In this document: positions 1-6,096 of the stretch, piece after piece
How the letters are laid out: each line of letters opens with the position of its first letter
How positions within the stretch are numbered: the first letter of the stretch is position 1
Origin: Methylobacterium sp.
Lineage (GTDB): Bacteria; Pseudomonadota; Alphaproteobacteria; Rhizobiales; Beijerinckiaceae
Length of the DNA: 6,188 nucleotides
Reading direction: 5' to 3'
Assembly: GCA_020252865.1 (NCBI GenBank)
Contig: JADCCH010000010.1
Span: 1-6,188 of the forward strand
Made by a program: the position numbers and the translations under genes
Notes under the pieces: generated by a model
What the model saw: the letters and a program-made list of their open reading frames with translations, nothing else
Database searches by the model: none
Told to the model about the DNA's origin: nothing

Positions 1-191
1 AGGCAGTGTTCCTCAAGGTGATGCCGGGCATTCCGGCGACCGAGGTTTTTGCCGCCCTGCTGGTCTGGCGACTCTTCTACCTGCTGATCCCGCTGGCCCT
101 GTCCATTCCCGTGGTGCTGCTCTTTGAACGCGGGCAGCTCGCGAAACGGAAGGGAGAGGCGGAAAGCGCGGCAAGCCCGCCTCCCGCCTGA
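1..191 (+). CDS. C-terminal end of a YbhN/UPF0104-like integral membrane protein (5' truncated by window edge)
   Basis: The reading frame is already open at the first full codon (GCA at 3-5) and stops with TGA at 189-191, so this is the 3' end of a gene beginning outside the window. About 62 residues are visible. A hydrophobic stretch (roughly VFAALLVWRLFYLLIPLAL, then IPVVLLF) gives one or two membrane segments, followed by a charged and Ala/Pro-rich cytoplasmic-type tail (ERGQLAKRKGEAES...). The pattern 'P-x-x-x-x-aallvwRlfYlliPl' is typical of the last transmembrane segments of the YbhN/UPF0104 family, related to the membrane part of lysylphosphatidylglycerol synthase (MprF). The role of most members is unknown. 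The family call rests on a short C-terminal motif only. Other polytopic membrane proteins remain possible. It converges on flhA and is probably not part of the flagellar unit. Confidence 0.6.
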   Translation, partial: AVFLKVMPGIPATEVFAALLVWRLFYLLIPLALSIPVVLLFERGQLAKRKGEAESAASPPPA

Positions 192-197
192 TCCCGA

Positions 198-2336
198 TCA
201 AACCGAACCCACGGTGCGCAGCCGCGCGCTCGGATGTATCTCACCCTGCGCGATGACGGCCGTCTGCGGGCGGAACCGCTCGACCACCATCCGCACATAG
301 GGACGGATCGCGTTCGAGGTCACGAGTAGGGGCATCTCGCCGAGCTTGGCCGCCTCCTCGAAGCGGTCACGCAGGGCAATCACGAAATCATGCAGGCGAG
401 AGGGCTGCATGGCGAGATGCTTGATTTCGCCATCGCCGATGAGCGAGGAGCCAAAGGCATCTTCCCAGGCCGGCGAGAGAGTGATGAGCGCGAGTTGGCC
501 GGTCGGCCCCGTATGCTGCGCGCAGATCTGCCGGGCGAGGCGGGTGCGGATATGCTCGACGATCATGCGCGGATCGCGCAGCGCGCCCGCCACTTCCGCA
601 GTCGCCTCCAGAATGGTGCCGAGATCGCGGATCGAGACGCGTTCGGCCAGCAGCAATTGCAGGATGCGCTGCACGCCGGTGGTGGAAAGCTGGCCCGGCA
701 CGAACTCCTTCAGCAGTTCCTGGTGCGGCTTGGGGAGTTCCTTCAGGAGCTTCTGCACCTCCACGAAGGAGAGCAGCTCGCTCATGTTGTTCTTGATGAC
801 CTCGGTGAGATGCGTCGCGATGACCGTGGCCGGGTCGACCACGGTGTAGCCGCGCAATTGCGCTTCGTCGCGCAGGGCTTCGTCGATCCAAGTCGCCGGC
901 AGGCCGAAGGTCGGCTCCAGCATATGCGCGCCTGGCAATTGTACCTGCCCGCCCGAAGGGTCCATCGCCATGTACTGGTTGGGGAAGACGACGCCGCCAC
1001 CGGCCTCGATCTCCTTCAGCTTGATGACATACTGGTTCGATTCGAGTTGCACATTGTCCACGAGGCGCACGGAAGGCAGCAGGAAGCCCATCTCCGCCGC
1101 GAGCGTGCGGCGAAGGGCCTTTATCTGGTCGGTGATCCTGTCCTCGCCGTTCTGCCCCTGCACCAGAGGCAGCAGCGCATAGCCGATCTCGATGCGCAGC
1201 TCGTCGAGGCGCAGCGCATCCTGCACGGGCTCCTCGGAAGGCTTCGCCTGGGCTGCGGCCTGCTCCATCACGGCCTGGGCCTGTTCCTTCAGGGTATCGA
1301 GCTGCTGCTGGCGCTGCAGGCGCAGTGCCATGTAGACCGCGCCGGCTGCAAGGCCGAGGAAGGGCAGCATCGGCATGTTCGGCAGCAGCGAGATGATGAC
1401 CATCACGAAGGCGGACATGCCCAGCGCCTTGGGCACGGAGGCGAGCTGCTTGGTCAGCGCCTTGTCGGCGGCACCGGTGACACCAGCCTTCGAAACAAGA
1501 AGGCCGGCGGCGGTGGAGACGATCAGCGCCGGGATCTGCGTCACGAGGCCATCGCCGACCGTCAGCAGGGTGTAGGTGCGGGCGGCGGAGGAGAAATCCA
1601 TGCCCATCTGCGCCACACCGATGATGATGCCGGCGATGATATTGACGAAGGTGATGAGAATGCCGGCGATGGCATCGCCGCGCACGAATTTCGAGGCACC
1701 ATCCATCGCGCCGTAGAAGGAGCTTTCGTCCTCCAGCGCCTTGCGGCGAGCCTTCGCCTCGTCCTGATCGATGAGACCGGCGGAAAGGTCGGCGTCGATC
1801 GCCATCTGCTTGCCGGGCATCGCATCAAGGCTGAAGCGCGCGGCGACTTCGGCGATTCGCCCTGAACCCTTGGTGATGACAACGAAGTTCACGATCACCA
1901 GGATGATGAAGACGATCAGCCCGATAACGAAGTTGCCGCCCATCACGAAGGTGCCGAAGCTTTCGATGACGTGGCCGGCGGCCCCTGTGCCCGTATGCCC
2001 ATGCGTGAGGATGAGGCGCGTCGTGGCGATGTTCAGCGCCAGTCTGAGCATCGTGGCGATGAGAAGGATCGTCGGGAAGGCCGAGAATTCCAGCGGCGCC
2101 GCAATGAAGAGCGCCGTCATCAGGATCAGCACGGACAGGATGATCGAGAAGGCCAGGAACAGATCCAGCAGGAAAGCCGGCAAGGGCACGATCATCACGA
2201 CGAGGATCGTGAGCACGCCCATCGCCATGACGATGTCGGAACGGCGCATGACCGCGCCGAATTCCTTGGCCGTGATGGTGGAGCCCAGCCCGGCGAAGGG
2301 GTTGGACCCGGATCCACCTGCGGGAACGTCGCTCAT
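198..2336 (-). CDS. flhA: Flagellar export gate protein FlhA
   Basis: FlhA is the central inner-membrane subunit of the flagellar type III export gate. It forms a nonameric ring whose cytoplasmic domain docks chaperone-substrate complexes. The ATG at 2334-2336 gives 712 residues, close to the usual ~690-700. Residues ~35-155 and ~222-340 are strongly hydrophobic, consistent with the family's eight membrane helices. Between them lies the FHIPEP family signature loop (residues ~155-221: RFSLDAMPGKQMAIDADLSA, GAMDGASKFVRGDAIAG). An Ala/Gln-rich linker (~341-370) leads to the cytoplasmic domain (~375-712). A TTG at 2403-2405 would add 23 residues, but these are Arg-rich and non-conserved in type, and the ATG has a GAGG/GAGAGG ribosome site. 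The gene is separated from flbD by 182 bases containing a hairpin and promoter-like elements, so it is probably transcribed on its own, as flhA (flbF) is in Caulobacter. FliR and FlhB are not adjacent. Confidence 0.97.
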   Translation of the reverse strand: MSDVPAGGSGSNPFAGLGSTITAKEFGAVMRRSDIVMAMGVLTILVVMIVPLPAFLLDLFLAFSIILSVLILMTALFIAAPLEFSAFPTILLIATMLRLALNIATTRLILTHGHTGTGAAGHVIESFGTFVMGGNFVIGLIVFIILVIVNFVVITKGSGRIAEVAARFSLDAMPGKQMAIDADLSAGLIDQDEAKARRKALEDESSFYGAMDGASKFVRGDAIAGILITFVNIIAGIIIGVAQMGMDFSSAARTYTLLTVGDGLVTQIPALIVSTAAGLLVSKAGVTGAADKALTKQLASVPKALGMSAFVMVIISLLPNMPMLPFLGLAAGAVYMALRLQRQQQLDTLKEQAQAVMEQAAAQAKPSEEPVQDALRLDELRIEIGYALLPLVQGQNGEDRITDQIKALRRTLAAEMGFLLPSVRLVDNVQLESNQYVIKLKEIEAGGGVVFPNQYMAMDPSGGQVQLPGAHMLEPTFGLPATWIDEALRDEAQLRGYTVVDPATVIATHLTEVIKNNMSELLSFVEVQKLLKELPKPHQELLKEFVPGQLSTTGVQRILQLLLAERVSIRDLGTILEATAEVAGALRDPRMIVEHIRTRLARQICAQHTGPTGQLALITLSPAWEDAFGSSLIGDGEIKHLAMQPSRLHDFVIALRDRFEEAAKLGEMPLLVTSNAIRPYVRMVVERFRPQTAVIAQGEIHPSARLRTVGSV

Positions 2337-2341
2337 GCCTG

Positions 2342-2352
2342 CCTCGCCTCTC
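2342..2352 (-). promoter_or_regulatory. Ribosome binding site of flhA (decides the start)
   Basis: On the minus strand the bases before the ATG at 2336 read GAGAGGCGAGG then CAGGC. GAGG ends 5 bases before the ATG, and GAGAGG ends 10 bases before it. This purine-rich stretch supports the internal ATG over the TTG at 2405, which would also place the start inside the inverted repeat at 2401-2413. Confidence 0.65.
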
Positions 2353-2400
2353 GGTTGCCCAAACGAATCGCGCCGCCTTCTGGCGGGCGTTCCGGTGCTG

Positions 2401-2413
2401 GGCAATTTTTGCC
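2401..2413 (-). promoter_or_regulatory. A/T-centred inverted repeat, candidate FlbD (ftr-like) site upstream of flhA
   Basis: The minus strand reads CCC-GGCAA-AAA-TTGCC-CAG. The arms GGCAA (2413-2409) and TTGCC (2405-2401) are perfect inverted repeats around a 3-base centre. From memory, the Caulobacter ftr elements bound by FlbD are GC-armed inverted repeats with an A-rich centre, and this element looks like that class. It lies 9 bases downstream of the CtrA-like box and 64 bases before the flhA ATG, near where a -10 or +1 would be expected, a place suited to repression. Assignment to FlbD is inference. The repeat itself is directly visible. Confidence 0.4.
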
Positions 2414-2422
2414 GGGAGGATG

Positions 2423-2438
2423 GTTAAAAGGAGGTTAC
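2423..2438 (-). promoter_or_regulatory. CtrA-like box upstream of flhA
   Basis: The minus strand reads GTAA-N7-TTAAC, followed by CAT. The known CtrA consensus is TTAA-N7-TTAAC, so eight of nine specified bases match, and the right half with its flank (TTAACCAT) is a complete CtrA-type half-site. TTAA is very rare in this GC-rich window; I noticed no other copy. The box ends 86 bases before the flhA start, in the only sizeable gap in front of that gene. In Caulobacter, CtrA activates class II flagellar promoters from a site overlapping -35. I cannot identify a convincing -10 hexamer. Confidence 0.5.
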
Positions 2439-2465
2439 GATCGGGGGCGGTGCCCCGAAATGCGA

Positions 2466-2493
2466 GGGGCCGGACAGCTTCCTGTCCGGCCCC
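2466..2493 (-). terminator. Strong hairpin downstream of flbD, candidate terminator
   Basis: A perfect 12-base-pair stem (GGGGCCGGACAG, 2466-2477, with CTGTCCGGCCCC, 2482-2493) closes a 4-base loop. It begins 25 bases after the flbD stop codon. On the minus strand the hairpin is followed by TCGCATTTCGGGG, so the T tract is weak (three T's). It could be an intrinsic terminator of low or moderate efficiency, or a 3'-end structure protecting the fliF-to-flbD message. Its position between flbD and the promoter-like elements of flhA supports a transcription unit boundary here. Confidence 0.55.
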
Positions 2494-2518
2494 CGGGATG
2501 CTCTCCGGAATGGTGGCT

Positions 2519-3886
2519 TCAAGCCATCGCCACACGCGCGGTGCCCGGATCGGGGATAGCGAGGCCGTCGGCTGAATATTCGTTGAGCTTGTTGCGCAGG
2601 GTGCGGATCGAAATGCCGAGGATCTTCGCCGCATGGGTGCGGTTTCCGAGGCAATGGTCGAGGGTATCGAGAATCAGTTCACGCTCGACATCCGCCACGG
2701 TGCGGCCCACCAGCGCGCGCGTCGCGGCCTCGGCCAGTTCCGCTGCCTTGCGGGCGGTAGCATCGGATGCGGTCTGCGCGAGGCTTTCGCCTTCGGGCGT
2801 GAGGATCGCCTCCGGAGCGATTTCCGACCCCATCGAGAGCAGCACCGCGCGAGGGATGGTGTTCTCGAGTTCGCGCACATTGCCACGCCAGGGATTGGCG
2901 AGAAGCAGGCGCTTCGCATCATGGCTGATGACGCGATTGGGCAGCCCGTTCATCTGCGCGTATTTCTTCGCGAAATGCCCGGCGAGCTCGATGATGTCCG
3001 CCGGGCGCTCGCGGAGCGCGGGGATCTTCAGGTTCACGACGTTCAGACGATAGAGCAGGTCCTCGCGGAAATGCCCGGCCTTCACATGTTCGAGGAGGTT
3101 GCGGTTCGAGGTCGCGATGATGCGGATATCGATCGGCACCGGGCGCTGTCCGCCCACGCGGTCGATCACCCGCTCCTGGATGGCGCGAAGCAGCTTGGCC
3201 TGCAGGCGCACTTCCATTTCGGAGATTTCATCGAGCAGCAGCGTGCCGCCATCGGCCTCCTCGAACTTGCCGATGCGCCGGGCGATGGCCCCCGTGAAGG
3301 CCCCCTTTTCATGGCCGAACAGCTCGCTTTCGAGAAGGTTATCGGGGATGGCCGCGCAGTTCACAGAGACAAAAGGCTTTGAGGCCCGCTTTGATTTCTC
3401 GTGGAGGAATCGCGCCATCACTTCCTTGCCGACGCCCGACTCGCCCGTGACGAGCACGGAGGCATCCGAGCCTGCGATCTGCTTCGCGAGCTGGACGACA
3501 CGCGCCATGCTCTCGTCACGGAAGATGATGGAGGTCTGGGTGCGGCTGACCGCTTCCAGCACGGCCGCGATGAGTTCCGGATCGGGCGGAAGGGGAATGT
3601 ATTCCTTGGCGCCTGCGTCGATCGCCATGACGGCGGCGCGCTTGTCGTTCGAAACGCCGCAGGCCACGATGGGCGCCGTCATGTGCTCGGCCGCCAGGCC
3701 CTCGCACAAGGCGCGGATGTCGATCTGCACATCGACCATCAGGAGATCGGCGCCCTTGCCCTGCCGGAGATGCGAAAGGGCCGCTTCCACGCCATCCACC
3801 TGCGCCACGGAGGCGCCGCGTTCCCGCGCGATCTTGGCCGCGGTGATGAGTTCCCCGCGCAGGACTCCCACGATGAGAAGCCGCAT
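2519..3886 (-). CDS. flbD: Sigma-54-dependent flagellar regulator FlbD
   Basis: FlbD is an NtrC-family enhancer-binding protein that activates sigma-54 promoters of hook and filament genes and, in Caulobacter, represses the early fliF promoter. The 455 residues show three parts. Residues 1-~118 are receiver-like: Asp52 sits at the phospho-acceptor position (LLMVD) and Lys94 is present, but the acidic pair after the first strand is missing (LLIVGVLRGE). Residues ~122-345 form the AAA+ domain, with Walker A GESGVGKE (148-155), the sigma-54 contact loop GAFTGA (195-200), Walker B GTLLLDE (214-220) and WRGNVRELEN (333-342). Residues ~400-437 form a Fis-type helix-turn-helix (NRTHAAKILGISIRTLRNKL). 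The ATG at 3884-3886 has GGGAG 7 bases upstream, directly after A7. The N-terminus MRLLIVG matches the form expected for FlbD rather than a generic NtrC. It is probably co-transcribed with fliN, though an 88-base gap with hairpins intervenes. Confidence 0.95.
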   Translation of the reverse strand: MRLLIVGVLRGELITAAKIARERGASVAQVDGVEAALSHLRQGKGADLLMVDVQIDIRALCEGLAAEHMTAPIVACGVSNDKRAAVMAIDAGAKEYIPLPPDPELIAAVLEAVSRTQTSIIFRDESMARVVQLAKQIAGSDASVLVTGESGVGKEVMARFLHEKSKRASKPFVSVNCAAIPDNLLESELFGHEKGAFTGAIARRIGKFEEADGGTLLLDEISEMEVRLQAKLLRAIQERVIDRVGGQRPVPIDIRIIATSNRNLLEHVKAGHFREDLLYRLNVVNLKIPALRERPADIIELAGHFAKKYAQMNGLPNRVISHDAKRLLLANPWRGNVRELENTIPRAVLLSMGSEIAPEAILTPEGESLAQTASDATARKAAELAEAATRALVGRTVADVERELILDTLDHCLGNRTHAAKILGISIRTLRNKLNEYSADGLAIPDPGTARVAMA

Positions 3887-3893
3887 GGCCGTT

Positions 3894-3905
3894 CTCCCTT
3901 TTTTT
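3894..3905 (-). promoter_or_regulatory. Ribosome binding site of flbD preceded by an A7 run
   Basis: The minus strand reads AAAAAAAGGGAG, then 7 bases to the flbD ATG. GGGAG is a good Shine-Dalgarno core. The seven A's immediately before it are the longest single-base run in the window and would keep the initiation region unpaired between the upstream hairpin and the start codon. Confidence 0.6.
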
Positions 3906-3911
3906 GGTCCT

Positions 3912-3929
3912 GCTGCGCCGGGGCGCAGC
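3912..3929 (-). repeat. Hairpin A in the fliN-flbD gap
   Basis: GCTGCGC (3912-3918) pairs with GCGCAGC (3923-3929) around a 4-base loop; an eighth pair (C3919 with G3922) is possible with a 2-base loop. It ends 6 bases before the A7GGGAG ribosome site of flbD. On the minus strand no T run follows, so it is not a standard intrinsic terminator. Its arms are the same 7-mers as in the hairpin at 3944-3965. Confidence 0.6.
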
Positions 3930-3943
3930 CCGTATTCGGTCTT

Positions 3944-3965
3944 GCTGCGCGTGGATACGCGCAGC
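3944..3965 (-). repeat. Hairpin B in the fliN-flbD gap, same arms as hairpin A
   Basis: GCTGCGCGT (3944-3952) and ACGCGCAGC (3957-3965) form a perfect 9-base-pair stem with a 4-base loop, starting 9 bases after the fliN stop codon on the message. No T run follows on the minus strand. Because its arms contain the same GCTGCGC/GCGCAGC pair as hairpin A, the two can also pair with each other in alternative folds. It may stabilise or process the message, or modulate flbD relative to fliN. Confidence 0.6.
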
Positions 3966-3974
3966 GGGGTTGCC

Positions 3975-4322
3975 TCAGCGGTCGCTCTTGATGATTTCAG
4001 TCATCGTCACGCCGAGCTTGTCGTCCACGAGCACGACTTCGCCGCGTGCCACCAGGCGGTCATTCACGAAGATGTCGATCGCCTCGCCCACCCGCCGGTC
4101 GAGTTCGAGGATGTGGCCGGGAGTCACGCGCAGAAGGTCGCCCACGCCCATTTTCGCGCGTCCCAGCACGGCCGAGACCTGGACCGGCACATCGAAGACA
4201 TGTTCGAGGTCAGCCGCGGTCTTTGCACTCGGGGGTTGCTCGCCATCCGTGCCGTAAGCGGCCGCAACGAGTTCGGCGGTCGATTCCAGATCGCTCAGCG
4301 GAAGCATAGTCTCGGTGGACAT
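3975..4322 (-). CDS. fliN: Flagellar motor switch protein FliN
   Basis: FliN is the most abundant C-ring protein. It forms the lower ring with FliM, takes part in switching, and docks FliH-FliI for export. This copy has 115 residues, a normal length for the short alphaproteobacterial form. Residues 1-~38 are a variable, acidic and Ala-rich leader. Residues ~40-112 are the SpoA (surface presentation of antigens) domain, with the characteristic order 'vpV.vsavLGrakmgvgdLLrvtpGhileLDr.vge.idifvNdrlvArGEvVlvddklGvtmtei'. The ATG at 4320-4322 has AGGAG with an 8-base spacer; Met6 is a less likely start. The gene lies 31 bases after fliH. Neighbouring flagellar genes make FliN much more likely than a type III secretion homologue. 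Confidence 0.96.
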   Translation of the reverse strand: MSTETMLPLSDLESTAELVAAAYGTDGEQPPSAKTAADLEHVFDVPVQVSAVLGRAKMGVGDLLRVTPGHILELDRRVGEAIDIFVNDRLVARGEVVLVDDKLGVTMTEIIKSDR

Positions 4323-4330
4323 GGGGCGAA

Positions 4331-4335
4331 CTCCT
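4331..4335 (-). promoter_or_regulatory. Ribosome binding site of fliN
   Basis: AGGAG on the minus strand, 8 bases before the ATG at 4322. It is the best Shine-Dalgarno match in the operon, and it fixes the start at this ATG rather than the in-frame Met codon five codons later. Confidence 0.65.
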
Positions 4336-4353
4336 GTTCGTGATCTTGTATGG

Positions 4354-4995
4354 TCAGAGCGAACCGCGCTTCAGCACGATGTCGAGCGATTGTTCGATGA
4401 GATATTCCAGTTTCTCGCGCTCGCGCACGATCCCGCCTTCTGCCCATTCGATGCGGCAATCACCGGAGCGAACTGCGGGATCGGGAAAGACGAAGAGCTT
4501 GAGATTGATGCCGTTTTCCCGGAGCAGGAATACGAGGCGGGACTTGACGTCATCCAACAGCGAAGGCTCCACGCGCACCGCCACATGCGGGGCGCCGCGC
4601 AGGTCGTTGAGGATCGCCCGTGCGGTCGCCTCGATGGGTGCAACCGGCATCTGCTCGATCAGTTTTCCGGCGAGCTTGCGCGCAAAGACCTGCGCGAAAT
4701 AAAGCGCCTCCTTGCGTGAATCGGCCTCGGTGGAGCGCAGTTGTTCATCAGCCGAACGCAGTTGGTTCGCGATCTGCGCCAGGGCGTCGGCGATGCGATT
4801 GGCCTCGTCGTCGCGCTGCTGCTGGCGACCATCCTGCAGGCCGCGCGCATAGGCTTCCTGATGGGCCTGCTCCAGCAGCCGGGCATGCTGGGCATAGGGC
4901 ACCGGCAGATGGGTGCCCTTCTCCAGATACATCGAGGTTGCCGCCGCCTGGCTGAAATCCCGCTGGAAGTTGAAGGCGTTGCGTGTTTCGGCCAT
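4354..4995 (-). CDS. fliH: Flagellar assembly protein FliH (FlbE)
   Basis: FliH is the peripheral stator-like partner of the export ATPase FliI. It restrains FliI and brings it to the C-ring (via FliN) and the FlhA gate. The 213 residues fit the family. The N-terminal ~40 residues are variable with aromatics (FNF, F14). Residues ~41-110 are a long polar coiled coil (Gln/Glu/Arg/Ala-rich) that begins with a short Gly-spaced stretch (YARGLQDGR). Residues ~115-213 are the globular C-terminal domain, ending in the family's signature (SGDCRIEWAEGGI, 177-189) and a final helix. The ATG at 4993-4995 lies 13 bases after the fliG stop. Its ribosome site is weak (AGG, 8-base spacer), suggesting translational coupling to fliG. 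The position between fliG and fliN is that of flbE in Caulobacter. FliI and FliJ are not adjacent. Confidence 0.93.
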   Translation of the reverse strand: MAETRNAFNFQRDFSQAAATSMYLEKGTHLPVPYAQHARLLEQAHQEAYARGLQDGRQQQRDDEANRIADALAQIANQLRSADEQLRSTEADSRKEALYFAQVFARKLAGKLIEQMPVAPIEATARAILNDLRGAPHVAVRVEPSLLDDVKSRLVFLLRENGINLKLFVFPDPAVRSGDCRIEWAEGGIVREREKLEYLIEQSLDIVLKRGSL

Positions 4996-5008
4996 CGCTT
5001 TTGCCTGC

Positions 5009-6061
5009 TCAGTAGATCAGTTCGTCTTCGGCGCGGTTCTTGGCGATCGTGATCTCGCCCTTGGCGGCGAGTTCCTTCGCAAGCGACACGATGCGCGTCT
5101 GCGCCTCGTCCACTTCCTTCAGGCGCACCGGACCGCGCGAGGTCATGGCCTCCTCGAGATTCTTCACGGCGCGGCTCGACATCTGCTGGAAGAAGAACTT
5201 CTTCATCGACGGCGCCGCACCCTTGAGCGCGGTCGCGAGCACATCGCGATCCGAGAAGCGGATGAGGGTCTGGCACGAGCCCGGATCGAGCTTCGCGAGA
5301 TCCTCGAAGGTGAACATCAGCGAGCGGATCTTCTGCGCCGCCTCGCGGTTGCGCTCGTCGAGCGCGGCGAGGAACCAGCTTTCCGTCTGCCGGTCGAAGG
5401 AGTTGAAGATCTCGGCGATCATCTCGTGGCTGTCGCGGCGCTGGGTGATCGAGAGGTTCGAGATGAATTCCGTGCGCAGCGTTTCCTCGATGTGATCAAG
5501 CACTTCCTTCTGCACCGGCTCCATGTTGAGCATGCGCGAGACGACTTCGAGCGCGAATTCATGCGGCAGCAGCGCGAGAACGCGCGCGGCATGCTCCGGG
5601 CGCAGGCGGGAGAGGATCACGGCGACGGTCTGCGGATATTCGCCCTTGAGGTAGTTGGCGAGCACCTGGTCCTGGACGTTCCCGAGCTTCTGCCACATGT
5701 TGCGACCGGCCGGGCCGCGGATCTCGTCCATCAGGGCCGAGACCTTCTCCTGCGGAAGGATCTTCATGAGCAGGGCTTCGGTGCGGTCATAGTCGCCGGT
5801 CACCGCGCCGGCGGTGGCCATCATCGACACGAATTCGTGCACGAGCTGCTCGACCGCATCCGCCGTCACCGAGCCGAGGCGGGACATGGCGCGGGAGACC
5901 TGCCTGATTTCGTCCTCGTCGAGCGCGCTCCAGATTGGGCCGCCATACTTTTCGCCCAGCACGAACAGGATGATCGCGGCCTTCTCCGGCCCGGAGAGGA
6001 AGCGCGTGAGGTCACCCTTCGGTGCGGTCGCCGCGCTGACTTCTGTGGAAGGCTTGGCCAT
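5009..6061 (-). CDS. fliG: Flagellar motor switch protein FliG
   Basis: FliG is the rotor protein of the C-ring. It binds FliF at its N-terminus, FliM in the middle and the MotA stator at its C-terminus. The length of 350 residues is slightly above the ~330 typical of the family, with a ~20-residue Ala/Lys/Thr leader. The N-terminal domain is ~20-105. The middle domain contains the FliM-binding motif as EYPQ (141-144, usually EHPQ). The MFxF hinge motif is MFTF (249-252). In the torque domain, ALKGA (Lys280), SSRAV (Arg297) and GPVR (Arg313) keep the conserved basic residues, with Glu303-Glu304 in the acidic position. The ATG at 6059-6061 has AGGA with an 8-base spacer. fliF ends 35 bases upstream and fliH begins 13 bases downstream, so the three look like one operon. 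Confidence 0.97.
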   Translation of the reverse strand: MAKPSTEVSAATAPKGDLTRFLSGPEKAAIILFVLGEKYGGPIWSALDEDEIRQVSRAMSRLGSVTADAVEQLVHEFVSMMATAGAVTGDYDRTEALLMKILPQEKVSALMDEIRGPAGRNMWQKLGNVQDQVLANYLKGEYPQTVAVILSRLRPEHAARVLALLPHEFALEVVSRMLNMEPVQKEVLDHIEETLRTEFISNLSITQRRDSHEMIAEIFNSFDRQTESWFLAALDERNREAAQKIRSLMFTFEDLAKLDPGSCQTLIRFSDRDVLATALKGAAPSMKKFFFQQMSSRAVKNLEEAMTSRGPVRLKEVDEAQTRIVSLAKELAAKGEITIAKNRAEDELIY

Positions 6062-6096
6062 GGGTCAGGTCCTGTCCGTCTTCTCTCGTTCTGGGA

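Noticed and set aside
390..1865. A 491-codon plus-strand open frame opposite flhA
   Set aside because: It is antisense to the well-conserved flhA. Its translation is rich in Arg, His, Gly and Leu with no recognisable domain, as expected from the complement of GC-biased codons. flhA accounts for this sequence.
2444..2456. Small hairpin GGGGC-GGT-GCCCC next to the CtrA-like box
   Set aside because: The stem is only 5 bp with a 3-base loop and no T tract directly after it on either strand. Such short GC palindromes are expected by chance at this base composition.
2337..2518. Search for a sigma-54 (-24/-12) promoter before flhA
   Set aside because: I looked for GG-N10-GC in a TGGCAC-N5-TTGC context on the minus strand. 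The closest strings (GGGGCACC, CAGCACC) lack the matching -12 element, so none is annotated.
3899..3929. Reading hairpin A plus the T7 run as an intrinsic terminator
   Set aside because: On the plus strand the T7 run precedes the hairpin instead of following it. On the minus strand it is A7, lying after the hairpin. Neither orientation has the stem-then-U-tract arrangement.
3099..4343. A 414-codon plus-strand open frame opposite flbD and fliN
   Set aside because: It crosses two intact conserved minus-strand genes and their gap. The composition is Ser/Arg/Ala-rich without any motif. It is a shadow of the real genes, as are the other long frames opposite fliH, fliG and flbD.
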